Assembly (NCBI RefSeq): GCF_001719045.1
Contig: NZ_CP015423.1
Coordinates: forward strand, 1,753,501 to 1,817,500
Origin: Paenibacillus polymyxa
Lineage (GTDB): Bacteria > Bacillota > Bacilli > Paenibacillales > Paenibacillaceae
DNA: 64,000 nucleotides
Direction: 5' to 3'
Shown here: positions 8,763 to 18,885 of the stretch, in pieces
How positions within the stretch are numbered: the stretch's first letter is position 1
Layout of the letters: each line of letters opens with the position of its first letter
The notes under the pieces: generated by a model
Seen by the model: the letters and a program-made list of their open reading frames with translations, nothing else
Told to the model about the DNA's origin: nothing
The model's database searches: none
Translations under genes and position numbers: made by a program

Positions 8763-9572
8763 CTATGGCGTTGGGGACTGGCTAGAGGTGTTTTGGTTTT
8801 CCTGTGCCTCTGGAACACTTACTGTGCTGGGATCTATAGCGCCGCTACTCTCTATGGAATGGGGAGGCAACGCCAACTGCGGAGCGGCTGCACCATTTTT
8901 ACCCACTGGTTTACCCTGATTGTCATAGTAGTACATCGGAACGTTGCCTACCACTAATAAATAAGAAACCGGAATTTCCGTCTCCACAATCTGAGGTTGC
9001 ATCTCAAACGGTATAACCACGGACACTTCCGTCGTAATCCGAATGTACACTTCCACCAAGATCATGTTTATGCCCGCATCCTGTTGACGGGTATTTAAAT
9101 CCACCTTGATTGCTCCATGCGGCTCTACCTTTAGGGGGACCGTTGGTCCATAAGCTGCCAACAGTGGACTGCCCAATGCCTGACCAATCGGAACACTCTC
9201 ATCAAAATGGCTCATGCTGTCCATCGTTGCCTTGACTGCTTTGAGCGTGTCTGACGTAATTCTCATATGCTCCGCATAATTCAGAACAAAACCGGAGGTT
9301 CTCCCTTGTGCATCCGTTCTCCATTCGATCAAATTATCAGCTGTCTTCCCCTGCTCTACCTGTGCTGTAATTGCTGAATTAATAGCCTCCGTCGCCATTT
9401 GTTTAACCCGCACTTTTGCCAGGTGCATCATGGGCGGCTTCAAATGCTGCTCCACATAAGCAGCCATCTGTATGATCCCTACCAGCAGCGCCAGTGTCAC
9501 AATAAAAAAAAACCTACGTCTGCCGCGTCGCCTTCTGTTAGGTGCGCTGTGCCATTGCGGTCTTCTCATCAT
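8763..9572 (-). CDS. yunB: Sporulation protein YunB
   Basis: About 269 aa. A basic N-terminus (RRRRGRRR) is followed by one membrane segment (FFFIVTLALLVGIIQMAAYV), then an extracytoplasmic domain with VKQMATEAINSAI, IPIGQALG-like and VSVVIPFEM blocks typical of YunB. In Bacillus YunB is a sigma E product needed for proper spore formation. The start is one of two adjacent ATGs (9572 or 9569) after GGGGGG; the longer upstream reading lacks a ribosome binding site. The tail is Pro/Ser/Gln rich. Confidence 0.85.
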   Translation of the reverse strand: MMRRPQWHSAPNRRRRGRRRFFFIVTLALLVGIIQMAAYVEQHLKPPMMHLAKVRVKQMATEAINSAITAQVEQGKTADNLIEWRTDAQGRTSGFVLNYAEHMRITSDTLKAVKATMDSMSHFDESVPIGQALGSPLLAAYGPTVPLKVEPHGAIKVDLNTRQQDAGINMILVEVYIRITTEVSVVIPFEMQPQIVETEIPVSYLLVVGNVPMYYYDNQGKPVGKNGAAAPQLALPPHSIESSGAIDPSTVSVPEAQENQNTSSQSPTP

Positions 9573-9698
9573 CCGATCCCCCCGCAGCGTTGAACTTACC
9601 CTACAAGGATATGCGAGTTGTACACGAAAAAGAAGCCGCCCGTCCGGCAGCCTCTCTAGGTGGAACAAATATATAATTGCAAATATAAGGTGCACTCA

Positions 9699-10631
9699 TT
9701 ATTTGAAAATATGGTCAATCTTTTCGATATCAGCCTGACTCAATTGGACATTTAGCGTCTTCAGATTCGCCAGCACCTGCTCCGGCCCCTTCGCCCCTGG
9801 AATGAGGGCATCAATCGAATCACGGGTCAAATACCATGCGAGTACAACATGAGCAACCTCTGCATTCAACGCATTGGCAATCTCCCGTACCTGCTCCACT
9901 TTGACCAAATTACGAGCAAATGCATCGCCCTGAAACAATGGATTTTTCGCTCTGATGTCCGAGAAGGTCATGTCTTTCGTATACTTACCCCCCAGCAATC
10001 CCGAAGCTAGCGGAAAATAAGGCACAAACGAAATGCCATTTTCCTTGGTATAAGGCAGCAGATCCTTCTCGGCTTCCCGTTGAAACAAATTATATTGGGA
10101 TTGAAGCACATCTACATAACCGTCACTATTCGCATCCTTAAGTTGTTCAATGGAGAAGTTAGATACACCAATGGCCTTGATTTTGCCTTCGTCCTTGAGC
10201 TTCTTCAGTTCTCCTACTGCTTCTGCCTTCGGTGTAGCTTCGTCCGGGAAATGGATATAGAACAGATCAATATAATCGGTCTGCAATCTTCTCAGGCTGG
10301 ATTCGACGGATTCACGTAAAAAAGCAGGCGAGTTGTCAAAAACGACCTCTCCGTTTACAAATTTGTGTGCACCCTTCGTGGCAATAACAGCTTTATCACG
10401 CTGACCACGCTCTTTCAATACCTCACCAATCAACCGTTCCGAGTGCTCAGGTCCATAAATAAAAGCCGTATCCAGAAAATTGATGCCGTTATCCAAAGCT
10501 GTGCGAACGACTTCTTTGCCCGTTTCATCATTCAAACCGGAAAAGAGATTATGTCCTCCCACTTTATTTGCACCCAAACCGATTGGTTTTACATATAAAT
10601 CTGTTTTACCAAGACGCACTTGCTCTGCCAA
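9699..10631 (-). CDS. Aldo/keto reductase
   Basis: 310 aa with the whole AKR catalytic tetrad: D54, Y59 (FIYGPEHSE), K86 (ATKGA) and H127 (YIHFPD). The phosphate-binding [15 protein letters not shown] block near the C-terminus is also present. It reduces carbonyl groups with NADPH; the substrate cannot be read from sequence. The TTG start at 10631 follows AAAGGAG. It is the last gene of the ABC-transporter unit on the same strand, 84 bases after the permease, so it may act on the imported sugar. Confidence 0.88.
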   Translation of the reverse strand: MAEQVRLGKTDLYVKPIGLGANKVGGHNLFSGLNDETGKEVVRTALDNGINFLDTAFIYGPEHSERLIGEVLKERGQRDKAVIATKGAHKFVNGEVVFDNSPAFLRESVESSLRRLQTDYIDLFYIHFPDEATPKAEAVGELKKLKDEGKIKAIGVSNFSIEQLKDANSDGYVDVLQSQYNLFQREAEKDLLPYTKENGISFVPYFPLASGLLGGKYTKDMTFSDIRAKNPLFQGDAFARNLVKVEQVREIANALNAEVAHVVLAWYLTRDSIDALIPGAKGPEQVLANLKTLNVQLSQADIEKIDHIFK

Positions 10632-10714
10632 TTCACGTCATCTCCTTTTCGAAAGTTACTTCCATTTTATTATTAGATTCCAAAAAAAGCAAAGTGCGTA
10701 CCTGGCAGTTGTCC

Positions 10715-11557
10715 TCATCCTTTAATCCCCGTCAAGGCAATCCCTTCCATAAAATACTTCTGTCCTATGGCAAACAGAATAATAGCAGGCAAGACTACAA
10801 TTAAAGATGCGGCCATCAAAACGCCCCATTGAGCCGAATATATTCCCTGAAACTGCTGTAGCCCAATCGCCAACGTAAATTTGCTCTCATCATTAAGGTA
10901 AACCAGCGGCCCCATAAAATCATTCCATGTGTTCAAAAACGTAAACAATCCAATGACCAAAATTGCCGACCTCGACAAAGGCAAAATAATACGGGTAAAA
11001 ATTGTAAAATGATTACCTCCATCCACAAATACAGCTTCATCCAGTTCTCGCGGTAGAGTCATGTAAAATTGTCTTAGCAAAAAAATATTAAAAACGCCTC
11101 CACCAAAAAACGAAGGTAATACCAATGGAACGTACGAATTAACCATGCCTAATGCCTGCCAACCAATAAACGACGGAATCAGCGTGACTGCAAACGGCAG
11201 CATCATGCTGCTTAACAATAGAGCAAATACCTTATCTCTTCCCTTCCATCTCATTCGCGCAAAGCTATAGGCAGAAATGGTACTCGACAGAAGTACACCC
11301 GCCAAAGTACCCGCAACGACGATAAATGTATTCACAAAATAGCGTCCAAACGATAACTCTTCAAACGGCTGAAAAAAATTCTCGAGTACAAAAGGCTCTG
11401 GAATCCATTTCGGCGGGATCAAAAAAATCTGACTTAAATCCATCATGGAGCTTCGCACCAGCCAATAAAAAGGAAACATACAAAACAGGGAGCCCACTAT
11501 GAGAACTGTGTAGAGTAACACCCTGCTCCCACTCCAACCGTGTTTTTTCATCTTCAT
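10715..11557 (-). CDS. Sugar ABC transporter permease (MalG/CUT1 type)
   Basis: 280 aa with six membrane segments. The cytoplasmic EAA loop reads LPRELDEAVFVDGGNHFTIF and then RIILPLSRS, the docking site for the ATPase. The ATG overlaps the stop of the upstream permease (ATGA). No ATPase gene is present, as is usual for CUT1 systems in Bacillales that share an MsmX-like ATPase (inference from the family). Together with the next two genes it forms a carbohydrate importer. Confidence 0.9.
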   Translation of the reverse strand: MKMKKHGWSGSRVLLYTVLIVGSLFCMFPFYWLVRSSMMDLSQIFLIPPKWIPEPFVLENFFQPFEELSFGRYFVNTFIVVAGTLAGVLLSSTISAYSFARMRWKGRDKVFALLLSSMMLPFAVTLIPSFIGWQALGMVNSYVPLVLPSFFGGGVFNIFLLRQFYMTLPRELDEAVFVDGGNHFTIFTRIILPLSRSAILVIGLFTFLNTWNDFMGPLVYLNDESKFTLAIGLQQFQGIYSAQWGVLMAASLIVVLPAIILFAIGQKYFMEGIALTGIKG

Positions 11558-12456
11558 GCCCCCCCGCCTTCGTAATACACCCATTTTCGGGCTGTCTTGA
11601 ACAGAAAGGCAGTGAATACCAAAACGACAATAAAGAGCACCCAAGCAATAGCACAGGCATAACCCATATTCGAAAAGGTAAATGCCTCGCGGAACAAATA
11701 AAAGGTATAAAACAAGCTGGAGTTATTGGGTCCGCCCTGAGTCATGACGTAAGGCTGAACAAACACTTGAAACCCACCGATGAAGCCCATAATCGTATTA
11801 AAAAAAATAGTGGGCGATGTCAATGGAATTGTAATATACATAAGCTTATGAAGAGCATTTCCACCGTCAATTTCAATGGCTTCATAATAATGTCTAGGTA
11901 TATCTTGCAGGCCTGCCAGAAAAATAATCATGGTTCCTCCAACGGTCCACAAACTCATTAAAACCAGCGTAGGAACTACCGACCCTTCGCTATAGATCCA
12001 CTGACTTTCGGGCAAATGCAACGCACGCAGCACCACATTTAGCAAGCCAAGATCCGGATCAAACAGCCACATCCAGATCATAGACGATGCTATGAGTGGC
12101 ACAATGGTAGGGAGATAAAAAACAGTCCTGAAAAAAGCCAGACCCTTTACCTTTTGATTAAGTAATATCGCTAAAAAGAAAGCTACAATAATTTGCAGGG
12201 GCACACTTAGAAACACATAATAAAACGTAACCCCGAGTGATTTATAAAAAAATTGATCCGTACCGTCAAATAAGTGGACGTAATTATCCAGACCGATAAA
12301 ATGGGCTTGTGAAGCAACCTTATAATCGGTAAGACTGAACCAGAGACTAGCGATCATCGGTCCCAGAACAAAAATGACAAAGCCGAGAATAGCAGGGGCG
12401 GCAAAAAGCCACCCCAACCCATTTTCCTTCTTACGAATAGAAGATAATGATTGCAT
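11554..12456 (-). CDS. Sugar ABC transporter permease (MalF/CUT1 type)
   Basis: 300 aa, six membrane segments, with FRTVFYLPTIVPLIASSMIW early on and the EAA loop IPRHYYEAIEIDGGNALHKL then ITIPLTSP. The gene overlaps the following permease by 4 bases and starts 33 bases after the binding-protein gene. It forms the heterodimeric membrane channel with the MalG-type partner. The sugar is unknown. Confidence 0.9.
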   Translation of the reverse strand: MQSLSSIRKKENGLGWLFAAPAILGFVIFVLGPMIASLWFSLTDYKVASQAHFIGLDNYVHLFDGTDQFFYKSLGVTFYYVFLSVPLQIIVAFFLAILLNQKVKGLAFFRTVFYLPTIVPLIASSMIWMWLFDPDLGLLNVVLRALHLPESQWIYSEGSVVPTLVLMSLWTVGGTMIIFLAGLQDIPRHYYEAIEIDGGNALHKLMYITIPLTSPTIFFNTIMGFIGGFQVFVQPYVMTQGGPNNSSLFYTFYLFREAFTFSNMGYACAIAWVLFIVVLVFTAFLFKTARKWVYYEGGGA

Positions 12457-12488
12457 TCTATCCCTCTCTTTCTGTCAAAACACTCACC

Positions 12489-13853
12489 CTATTCTTTTGG
12501 ATACGTCCCCTTAAATTCCGCGTTGGCCTTTGCGGAAACCTCCCTAAATGCTTGCTCCACCGTTTTCTTGCCTAGCCATACCTGATCCAGCGCCGGGTTA
12601 ATGATGGCATTGATTTTTTCCGAGTTTTTCAGATAATAGTCGTAAGAATTAACACCGTTATGCAGCGTTTGGTTCATGACAGCATCACGGTAACCATCGG
12701 CATGACCTGGTTTGACATCGGCCCATTTGCTAATCAAGTCTGGTTCGGTGTACCACTTTTTCATGACAGGCATCCACAATCCGCTGGAATGCATGTCAAG
12801 TCCGCTTTCAGCATCCAGCAAGAATTTATAAAACATCCATGCTTCTTTAGGATGTTTGGTTTTGGCAGAAATCACTTCCGGTTCGCCAAACAGGATCGTT
12901 TTGCTGCTCTTCAGTTTAGGTAACACGCCTACACCAAAATTCACCTTCGATTCTCCAAGATCCAATTGAACCCACTGTCCATCCAGATCCATCGCTACAC
13001 GTTTACTTTGCAGTGCTACGGCCGGGGAAGGTATATTTTTGGACTGCGTCGGCGACGGTGCCACATGATAAACATTGATCAGATCAGCCATTTTCTGAAC
13101 AGCTTCAATCACATCAGGGCTCTCAAGATTAAGCGAGTCCCCTTTGTCTGAAATGACACTTGCGTTATTGGAAGGCACAAGCAAATGCCACATCCATGTA
13201 TCAAACCGAACTCCATACTGTTTAATGTTACTTGCATCGAAATTGGGACTGAGCGCATTATTTCCCGCTTTATCAATGGTGAGCTTTTGTGCTGTCTCTA
13301 AAAACTGCTCCCATGTCCAAGCCTCTTCAGCCTTTACTGGTGGCAAAGCAACACCAGCCTCATCAAACAAATCTTTATTGTAATAGAGGGCGAAAGCTTC
13401 CTCAGTTACCTTGACCCCTGCCACTTTGTCCTTATCCCAATAGATGACTGAATTAGGAATAAGACTTTCCTTCGTTAGCTCCTTATCCTCCTTCAAAAAT
13501 TCATTTAAATTATATAGTTTGCCTTGTTCAGCCCATTGCAGAGCCTGTGCTTTATAAATGGGAAATACATCGGGTGCCTGATTGGCAGCAAACATCGTCG
13601 TTAATTTGGTTACGTAATCTCCGGGGATATGCATATAGTTGATTTTGATCCACGGATATTTCTCTGTAAATTTTTTAGCGATTTCCTGCTGAACCTTCTT
13701 TTCATTGGTGCTCCCCCAACTGGCATAGGTCAGTGTCACTTGCTCGTGACCCTGCAAATCAACTGGTTTGCTGCTGCTCTCATTTGAACTACAGGCTGAC
13801 ATAAGCCCAACGATCAAGCACATGCAGACGATCCATAATTTTCGTTTTAACAT
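12489..13853 (-). CDS. Sugar ABC transporter substrate-binding lipoprotein
   Basis: 454 aa. The signal peptide ends in the lipobox LMSAC (Cys21), so the protein should be lipid-anchored outside the membrane. The solute-binding fold is recognised from LTYASWGSTNEKKVQQEIAK at the mature N-terminus and FKNSEKINAII-like C-terminal helices. The ATG at 13853 lies 8 bases after GGGGG. It leads the transporter genes and follows a YesM/YesN-type two-component pair. A cre-like site precedes it. The sugar cannot be deduced. Confidence 0.9.
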   Translation of the reverse strand: MLKRKLWIVCMCLIVGLMSACSSNESSSKPVDLQGHEQVTLTYASWGSTNEKKVQQEIAKKFTEKYPWIKINYMHIPGDYVTKLTTMFAANQAPDVFPIYKAQALQWAEQGKLYNLNEFLKEDKELTKESLIPNSVIYWDKDKVAGVKVTEEAFALYYNKDLFDEAGVALPPVKAEEAWTWEQFLETAQKLTIDKAGNNALSPNFDASNIKQYGVRFDTWMWHLLVPSNNASVISDKGDSLNLESPDVIEAVQKMADLINVYHVAPSPTQSKNIPSPAVALQSKRVAMDLDGQWVQLDLGESKVNFGVGVLPKLKSSKTILFGEPEVISAKTKHPKEAWMFYKFLLDAESGLDMHSSGLWMPVMKKWYTEPDLISKWADVKPGHADGYRDAVMNQTLHNGVNSYDYYLKNSEKINAIINPALDQVWLGKKTVEQAFREVSAKANAEFKGTYPKE

Positions 13854-13920
13854 GAGTAACGCCCCCAAACCGGTTATTTTTTTATCTTTTCGTTTGTTGC
13901 TTCGTCACTAAATTTATTTT

Positions 13921-13934
13921 AGCAAACGCTTACA
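13921..13934 (-). promoter_or_regulatory. cre-like site upstream of the sugar-binding protein gene
   Basis: Minus strand TGTAAGCGTTTGCT differs from the catabolite-responsive element consensus mainly at the last base. It lies between the kinase gene and the transporter genes, where CcpA repression would be expected. Confidence 0.5.
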
Positions 13935-13952
13935 TTTTTAAAAGTCGTACTC

Positions 13953-15809
13953 TCATTGGATTGGTGTCATTTGATTAGATCTATGAATTTCCCCGATGCG
14001 AATCTGGACGAATGCCCCCTTACCTGCTGGCGAGTGGAGCGTAACGCCATATTCCATTCCATATAATAGCCGTACTCTTCTGTCTACATTTTTAATGCCC
14101 GTTGATCTGATTTCTCCAGCTTGAATTCGGCGTATATGATCTTCCTGAATTCCTAATCCGTTATCCTCCACTTTAAAACACACCAATTGCTTCTCAATCC
14201 AGGCTGTGATTCTAATCAGACCTCCTGATTCCATTTCCGCGAAGCCGTGAATAATTGAATTCTCCACAAAAGGCTGCAAGAAAAGTTTGGGAACTTCCAT
14301 TTGAAGCAAAATGGGATCAATATCATATTCCACCTTGAACTTGTCCTCAAAGCGATTCTGCATAATATAAATGTATTTTTCCAGCCAATTCAGATCGGTT
14401 TCCAAGCTCCATGTATCGTTTTTGTTTCGAGTAGTAATTTGCAGCATTTCCGCCAGACTAATGATCAATTGGCCCAGCTCCTGCTGTTGATGTTCTAACG
14501 CGATCCAATACATGGTCGTTAAGGTGTTATACAAAAAATGGGGATTAAGCTGTAAATTAAGTGCCATTAACTCCGACTCTTTGGCTCGTAGACGTGACTT
14601 GTAATTTTCCTCAATTAAATCTTTAATTTTTTCATTCATTTGATTAAATCGAATCACCAGATCTCCCAATTCATCATAGCCACGTACAGGAATTCGAATA
14701 TCAAAATGTCCCTTCTCCATTACTTTCATCGCCTGTTTCATATCCGTGATGGGCTTACTGATATAAACAGACAGTAAATAAGCAAGAATAACAGCAACGA
14801 GCATCATAAAACCTAAAAAAAACACCGTGTAGGTGCGAATCGTTGACAGATGTCCCAATACATCTTCCATAGGTATGGCTATATAAGATACCCAGCCCGT
14901 CGTCTTCATGACTTCGTAAACCAGTAATATGCTTTGACCTTTAACGTTTACCATTTTCATCCCTTGTTCCGAAGTAATGGCATCCTTAAGCCAATCCGCC
15001 ACGGGTTCCCCTACTTGTTGCTGTCTATCTGAACTCATGACCATCCCGTTTTTATCATGAATCATGCCATAGGATAGATGTGCAAATCCGCTACGGGCTG
15101 CGTAATCTTCAAAACCCCCTTTTAACAAGTCAGGACGAAAATTCAATATAAGTATAGGTTTTTCCTTTCCCTCCGGAAGCGTATGGAAGGTTCCTGCATC
15201 ATCTAATGCAGTCAAATGGAGCTGCTTTACCACAGCAAATAAAGAACTAAACTCATAAGAGCCTCGTTTTAAATCCTGCTGATGGAATGTATCGGCATAC
15301 GAATAAGCGGGAATCCATTGGGTAGCCCCCTCTGCTTCCACCGCCGTTGTTGCCAACGGAGAAGAATAGAACGGCTGAACAGGAATATACATCCGATCAG
15401 TGCTTCCATATGCATAATTTTGTGTCATAATTTGGGAAGCGTATACTTCCTCCATATTGCCAAAATATCTGTACAAAATTTTTGTAATGCTGCGATCAGC
15501 TCGTAACAGTGATGAAGAATCCGAAGTATCCACGTTCGTAATAGTTTGAAGAAGGTCATGATCGATTGGAATCATATCTACGGTTTTTTGAATAGCTGTC
15601 AGCTTGTTATCCAGCAACTGGTTATTACTACGCAGAACGCTTGTAACGCTATCTGTTACATTTGTAGTGATATTCCGTGCGCTCGTTTCAAAGTAAACGA
15701 AACCTAGGAGCAAAACGATAAAACCAGACAACAAAAAATAGGACAGCATCAATTTCGTACGAAAGCTACTGTCCAAAAATTTTTGATACATATATTTAAC
15801 TTGGCGCAT
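13953..15809 (-). CDS. Membrane histidine kinase (YesM family)
   Basis: 618 aa. Domains in order: membrane segment (about 20-42), extracytoplasmic sensor (45-300), second membrane segment (about 308-332), HAMP (335-390), and a His-kinase domain with LQLNPHFLYNTL, where H424 is the phosphorylated residue, then a GHKL ATPase (FVENSIIHGF, VEDNGLGI). This layout is the YesM type that controls sugar-transport genes together with an AraC-type regulator. The gene starts with AGGAAAG upstream, just after the regulator gene, and precedes the transporter it probably controls. Confidence 0.9.
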   Translation of the reverse strand: MRQVKYMYQKFLDSSFRTKLMLSYFLLSGFIVLLLGFVYFETSARNITTNVTDSVTSVLRSNNQLLDNKLTAIQKTVDMIPIDHDLLQTITNVDTSDSSSLLRADRSITKILYRYFGNMEEVYASQIMTQNYAYGSTDRMYIPVQPFYSSPLATTAVEAEGATQWIPAYSYADTFHQQDLKRGSYEFSSLFAVVKQLHLTALDDAGTFHTLPEGKEKPILILNFRPDLLKGGFEDYAARSGFAHLSYGMIHDKNGMVMSSDRQQQVGEPVADWLKDAITSEQGMKMVNVKGQSILLVYEVMKTTGWVSYIAIPMEDVLGHLSTIRTYTVFFLGFMMLVAVILAYLLSVYISKPITDMKQAMKVMEKGHFDIRIPVRGYDELGDLVIRFNQMNEKIKDLIEENYKSRLRAKESELMALNLQLNPHFLYNTLTTMYWIALEHQQQELGQLIISLAEMLQITTRNKNDTWSLETDLNWLEKYIYIMQNRFEDKFKVEYDIDPILLQMEVPKLFLQPFVENSIIHGFAEMESGGLIRITAWIEKQLVCFKVEDNGLGIQEDHIRRIQAGEIRSTGIKNVDRRVRLLYGMEYGVTLHSPAGKGAFVQIRIGEIHRSNQMTPIQ

Positions 15810-15832
15810 CGTATCTTCCTTTCACCTAACAA

Positions 15833-17426
15833 TCAGTTGAATTTCCTACGGAATTCTTCCGGTGTGTGCAACGTTTTTTTTGAACACTTTAAAAAAGTAC
15901 TTGATATCTTTATAACCAACTTGTCTGCTAATTTCTGCGACCTTGGCGTCTGTATGCAGCAGTAAGTGCTGAGCCTTTTGCATTCTGAGCTTCACCATAT
16001 ATTCCGTGAACGAGAGCCCAAAATAATTTTTGAACAGAATGCTAAAATAGGACGCATTATAGTGAAAGCGCCGGGCCACGATCTCCAGACTAAGGTCTTC
16101 ATGTAGATGTGCATCTAGAAATTCCTTGCACTTTCTCATAATGGGATCGCCTTTGGAGCCGCTATGAAGCTCAAGAACCAGCTCTTTTAACCATGTTGCA
16201 ACACCATCCTCAAGATTCCGAAGACAGGTGGCCTCTTCGACAGCTTTGTTCAAACGTTCCGAGAAACGTGAGTAGACTTCCTCACTCCACCCTATATTTA
16301 ACCGTTGTAAACTAACCAACAGAAGGTGTACCAATTTTGCTTTAAGCGCTTCAGGTGCAGGATACCCTTGCGTCATTTGTCCAATGAAATTCTGCACCCG
16401 ATCCAATAGCTGATCTGGCTCTCCATTAGAGATAGCGCTTTCAATAAATTTAATAAAGGCCATTTGTTCGTATGCGCTCATTTCTTGTACTGGCTGCTCA
16501 TCATCTGAAATGACAAGGTTCAGACATCTGATGTGAGGTGTATAAAAGCGCATGGAGATTAGGCCGACGGCCTTTTCGTGAGATCGACTTATTTGCATTT
16601 CATCAAAATTAAAAGGCTGACCCCAAGCAAACCAGATTGAAATCGCTTGCTGTTGCTCCAAATTTTTCAGCCCAGCTTGAAGTGTTCTTTTGGCCTCCTT
16701 GCCTTCAGCCCTATCCTTCCAATTCACCACTGCAACCACATGGTCTTTATGGGTTTCAAGTGGAAACACGACAGAAGACGCCCAAGGCCGCAATATTTCA
16801 ACAACCGTATTACGGAGCTGAGAATACCACATATGTATATCCTCCGGGTGCGCTGCCGATGCTCCCAACGCGAGAACTTCTCCTACCCCATGCCATCCAA
16901 AGTGACTCTTTAATAGGCTTTTCTCGTTAGGCTGTAATTTGTCTGTCACACATCTGCTAAACAAATGCTCCACAAATGCAGGCATACTCTGCTCGATCTG
17001 ATTCAACGCTGTTTGATTCCCACTCAGTGTTTCCTGTTCCTCTACAATGATCTTCTCCATATGTTGAATTACTTCAATGAGTTGCTGTGATTGCACCGGT
17101 TTCACCAAATAATCATTCGCCCCATACCTCACCGCCTGCTGTGCATAGCTAAATTCCTGGTAGACTGTCACTAAAATAACTTTGGTCTCATGCTGACCGA
17201 ATGTTCTCAATTGTTGAAGATATTCAAGTCCATTCATGATCGGCATTTGAATATCTGTAAAAACGATTTGGATCGGTTTGGATAACGAAATGGTCAGAGC
17301 ATCTTTCCCGTTCTTGGCTTCCCATACCTCGTATTCGGGACGTAGATCCCTGACCATGGCAGCCAGACCTCGACGCTGTCTAGTTTCATCATCCACAACA
17401 AGTACTCCCAGCGGGATCGAATTCAC
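15833..17426 (-). CDS. YesN-type response regulator with AraC output domain, frameshifted near its C-terminus
   Basis: The GTG start at 17426 has AGGAGGGG close upstream; an ATG at 17450 lacks this. The receiver domain has VVDDE, D58 in TDIQMP and K in YLVKPVQ. The C-terminus is an AraC HTH pair (LSLEIVARRFHYNASYF, VAEISRQVGYKDIKYFF). The reading frame stops early at 15846 with an atypical end, FKKNVAHTGRIP. Removing one A from the eight-A run at 15874-15881 restores the usual AraC ending FKKTLHTPEEFRRKFN, with a stop at 15833. The feature spans this restored frame. Cause: sequencing error, mutation, or slippage. Confidence 0.85.
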
Positions 17427-17495
17427 TGACTCCCCTCCTGTCGTTTTCATACACGCATTTTTTTTCAGTATAACACTTACAGGTGGGAGCCGATC

Positions 17496-18188
17496 CTATT
17501 TTCTTTTTCGCTTCATACTGCGGATGGTCGTTTTTGTGGCCTGATCCACCCGATATGATTCCGTGATTTTTTGCAGTGCTTTGTTGAAGGTAAAATCATC
17601 TAATGTATTATGACTTAAATACGCCATGGTTACCTCAGGTAGCTTGATATAACAGATCGATATCGCCCATGCTACCGCCATTTGTACATAATAATCCTCG
17701 CGATGGGTCTGATTCAGTAAAGTAAACACCCGCTTCATATACTGTTCCTCAATATAAAAATTAAGAAGCATAACCACACCAAACCGAATTTCATATTCTT
17801 TCTTGGAGAATAGATAGGGCTGAATAAACTCCCACACCCGTTCTTTATGATGTTTCGTGATTTTCAATCCGGCACAGAAACTATCACATACGGACCAATT
17901 ATCAATTTTAGGAACAAACTTGGCGGTATAACTCAAAACTTCCTCTATATCTGTTTTTACAGAACCAATCACCATACCTTGCAGCATTACTTCTTCGAAG
18001 TGTTCACTTTCAGCGGTCTCCAGGTAGAGGCGCCAATCCCCTTTGGCAATATCTTGAGCAAGCTTACGCAGCACTGGCAGACGTACACCCAGCACATTAT
18101 TAATCGTCGGAAGCAATGCAGCCGTAAATTTCTGAAAATCTGCATCCACATATGACAGTATCTGTTCTCTAATTGTTTTCTCCATCAT
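17496..18188 (-). CDS. DNA alkylation repair protein (AlkD-like HEAT-repeat family)
   Basis: About 230 aa, the usual length for the family, from one of two adjacent ATGs (18188 or 18185) after GGGAG. It contains LPTINNVLGVRLPVLRKLAQ, then NWSVCDSFC and AWAISICYIKLPE, the pattern of the alpha-helical DNA_alkylation (AlkC/AlkD) group, which includes 3-methyladenine/7-methylguanine glycosylases. It is the fifth gene of the ada operon, 17 bases after the alkA-like gene, which supports a role in repair of alkylated bases. Confidence 0.85.
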   Translation of the reverse strand: MMEKTIREQILSYVDADFQKFTAALLPTINNVLGVRLPVLRKLAQDIAKGDWRLYLETAESEHFEEVMLQGMVIGSVKTDIEEVLSYTAKFVPKIDNWSVCDSFCAGLKITKHHKERVWEFIQPYLFSKKEYEIRFGVVMLLNFYIEEQYMKRVFTLLNQTHREDYYVQMAVAWAISICYIKLPEVTMAYLSHNTLDDFTFNKALQKITESYRVDQATKTTIRSMKRKRK

Positions 18189-18204
18189 TTCCACTCCCTG
18201 ATTC

Positions 18205-18822
18205 TTAACGAAATGAAATACTCCACAAATAAATGGAGGCCACCGAACCATAAGGCGAATAGACTCGGCGGTACTCCTCAAATTGCTGCTTGGTCAAGGT
18301 ATCTAGATGGTACAACTTCATCATTCCCCGTCGAATAGCCATATCGCCCCAACTGACCACATCTGGACGCTCCATACAATTAATCAGCATCATTTCAGCC
18401 GTCCAAGGTCCTATCCCTTGCAGCGAGGACAATTTCTGAATCACCTGTGCATCGGAAAGCTCATATAATTCCTGTAAATCCAACAGGCCCTGCTCGATCG
18501 TTTGGGCTATATTAAGAATACATGTGGCCTTTTTCATGGTGATGCCACAGCTTTGAATATCTAAAGCCGACTGAACAGCTATATTTTGTGGAGTGATCAC
18601 GCCTAACTTCTCCTGCATCCTTGCCCATATGGTCTGAACCGCCTTGGCCGATATAAGCTGTCCCACAATCGCATGAACGAGCGCCGCAAACAGGTCGGGA
18701 ATGATCACACGTTCTACCTTGCCCATTTGCGTCATCGCTGCACCAAGTACGGTGTCTACGTTTTTTAGATAATTGATTTCCTTTTCCCCATAGTCAAAGT
18801 TTTTGGTCATTACGGTTTGCAT
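18205..18822 (-). CDS. DNA-3-methyladenine glycosylase II (AlkA-like, HhH-GPD)
   Basis: 205 aa. The helix-hairpin-helix is LSSLQGIGPWTAEMML (131-146) and the catalytic Asp is D160 in VSWGDMAIRRGM. It excises alkylated purines from DNA. The protein lacks the N-terminal domain of E. coli AlkA, as is common in Bacillales. It lies between a radical SAM gene and an alkD-like gene in one unit headed by adaA. Confidence 0.9.
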   Translation of the reverse strand: MQTVMTKNFDYGEKEINYLKNVDTVLGAAMTQMGKVERVIIPDLFAALVHAIVGQLISAKAVQTIWARMQEKLGVITPQNIAVQSALDIQSCGITMKKATCILNIAQTIEQGLLDLQELYELSDAQVIQKLSSLQGIGPWTAEMMLINCMERPDVVSWGDMAIRRGMMKLYHLDTLTKQQFEEYRRVYSPYGSVASIYLWSISFR

Positions 18823-18885
18823 TCGTTCTCCCGCTGCCCCCTTATATGGTTCACTCTTGATTCAATGGCATGGACTGCTTTTACA

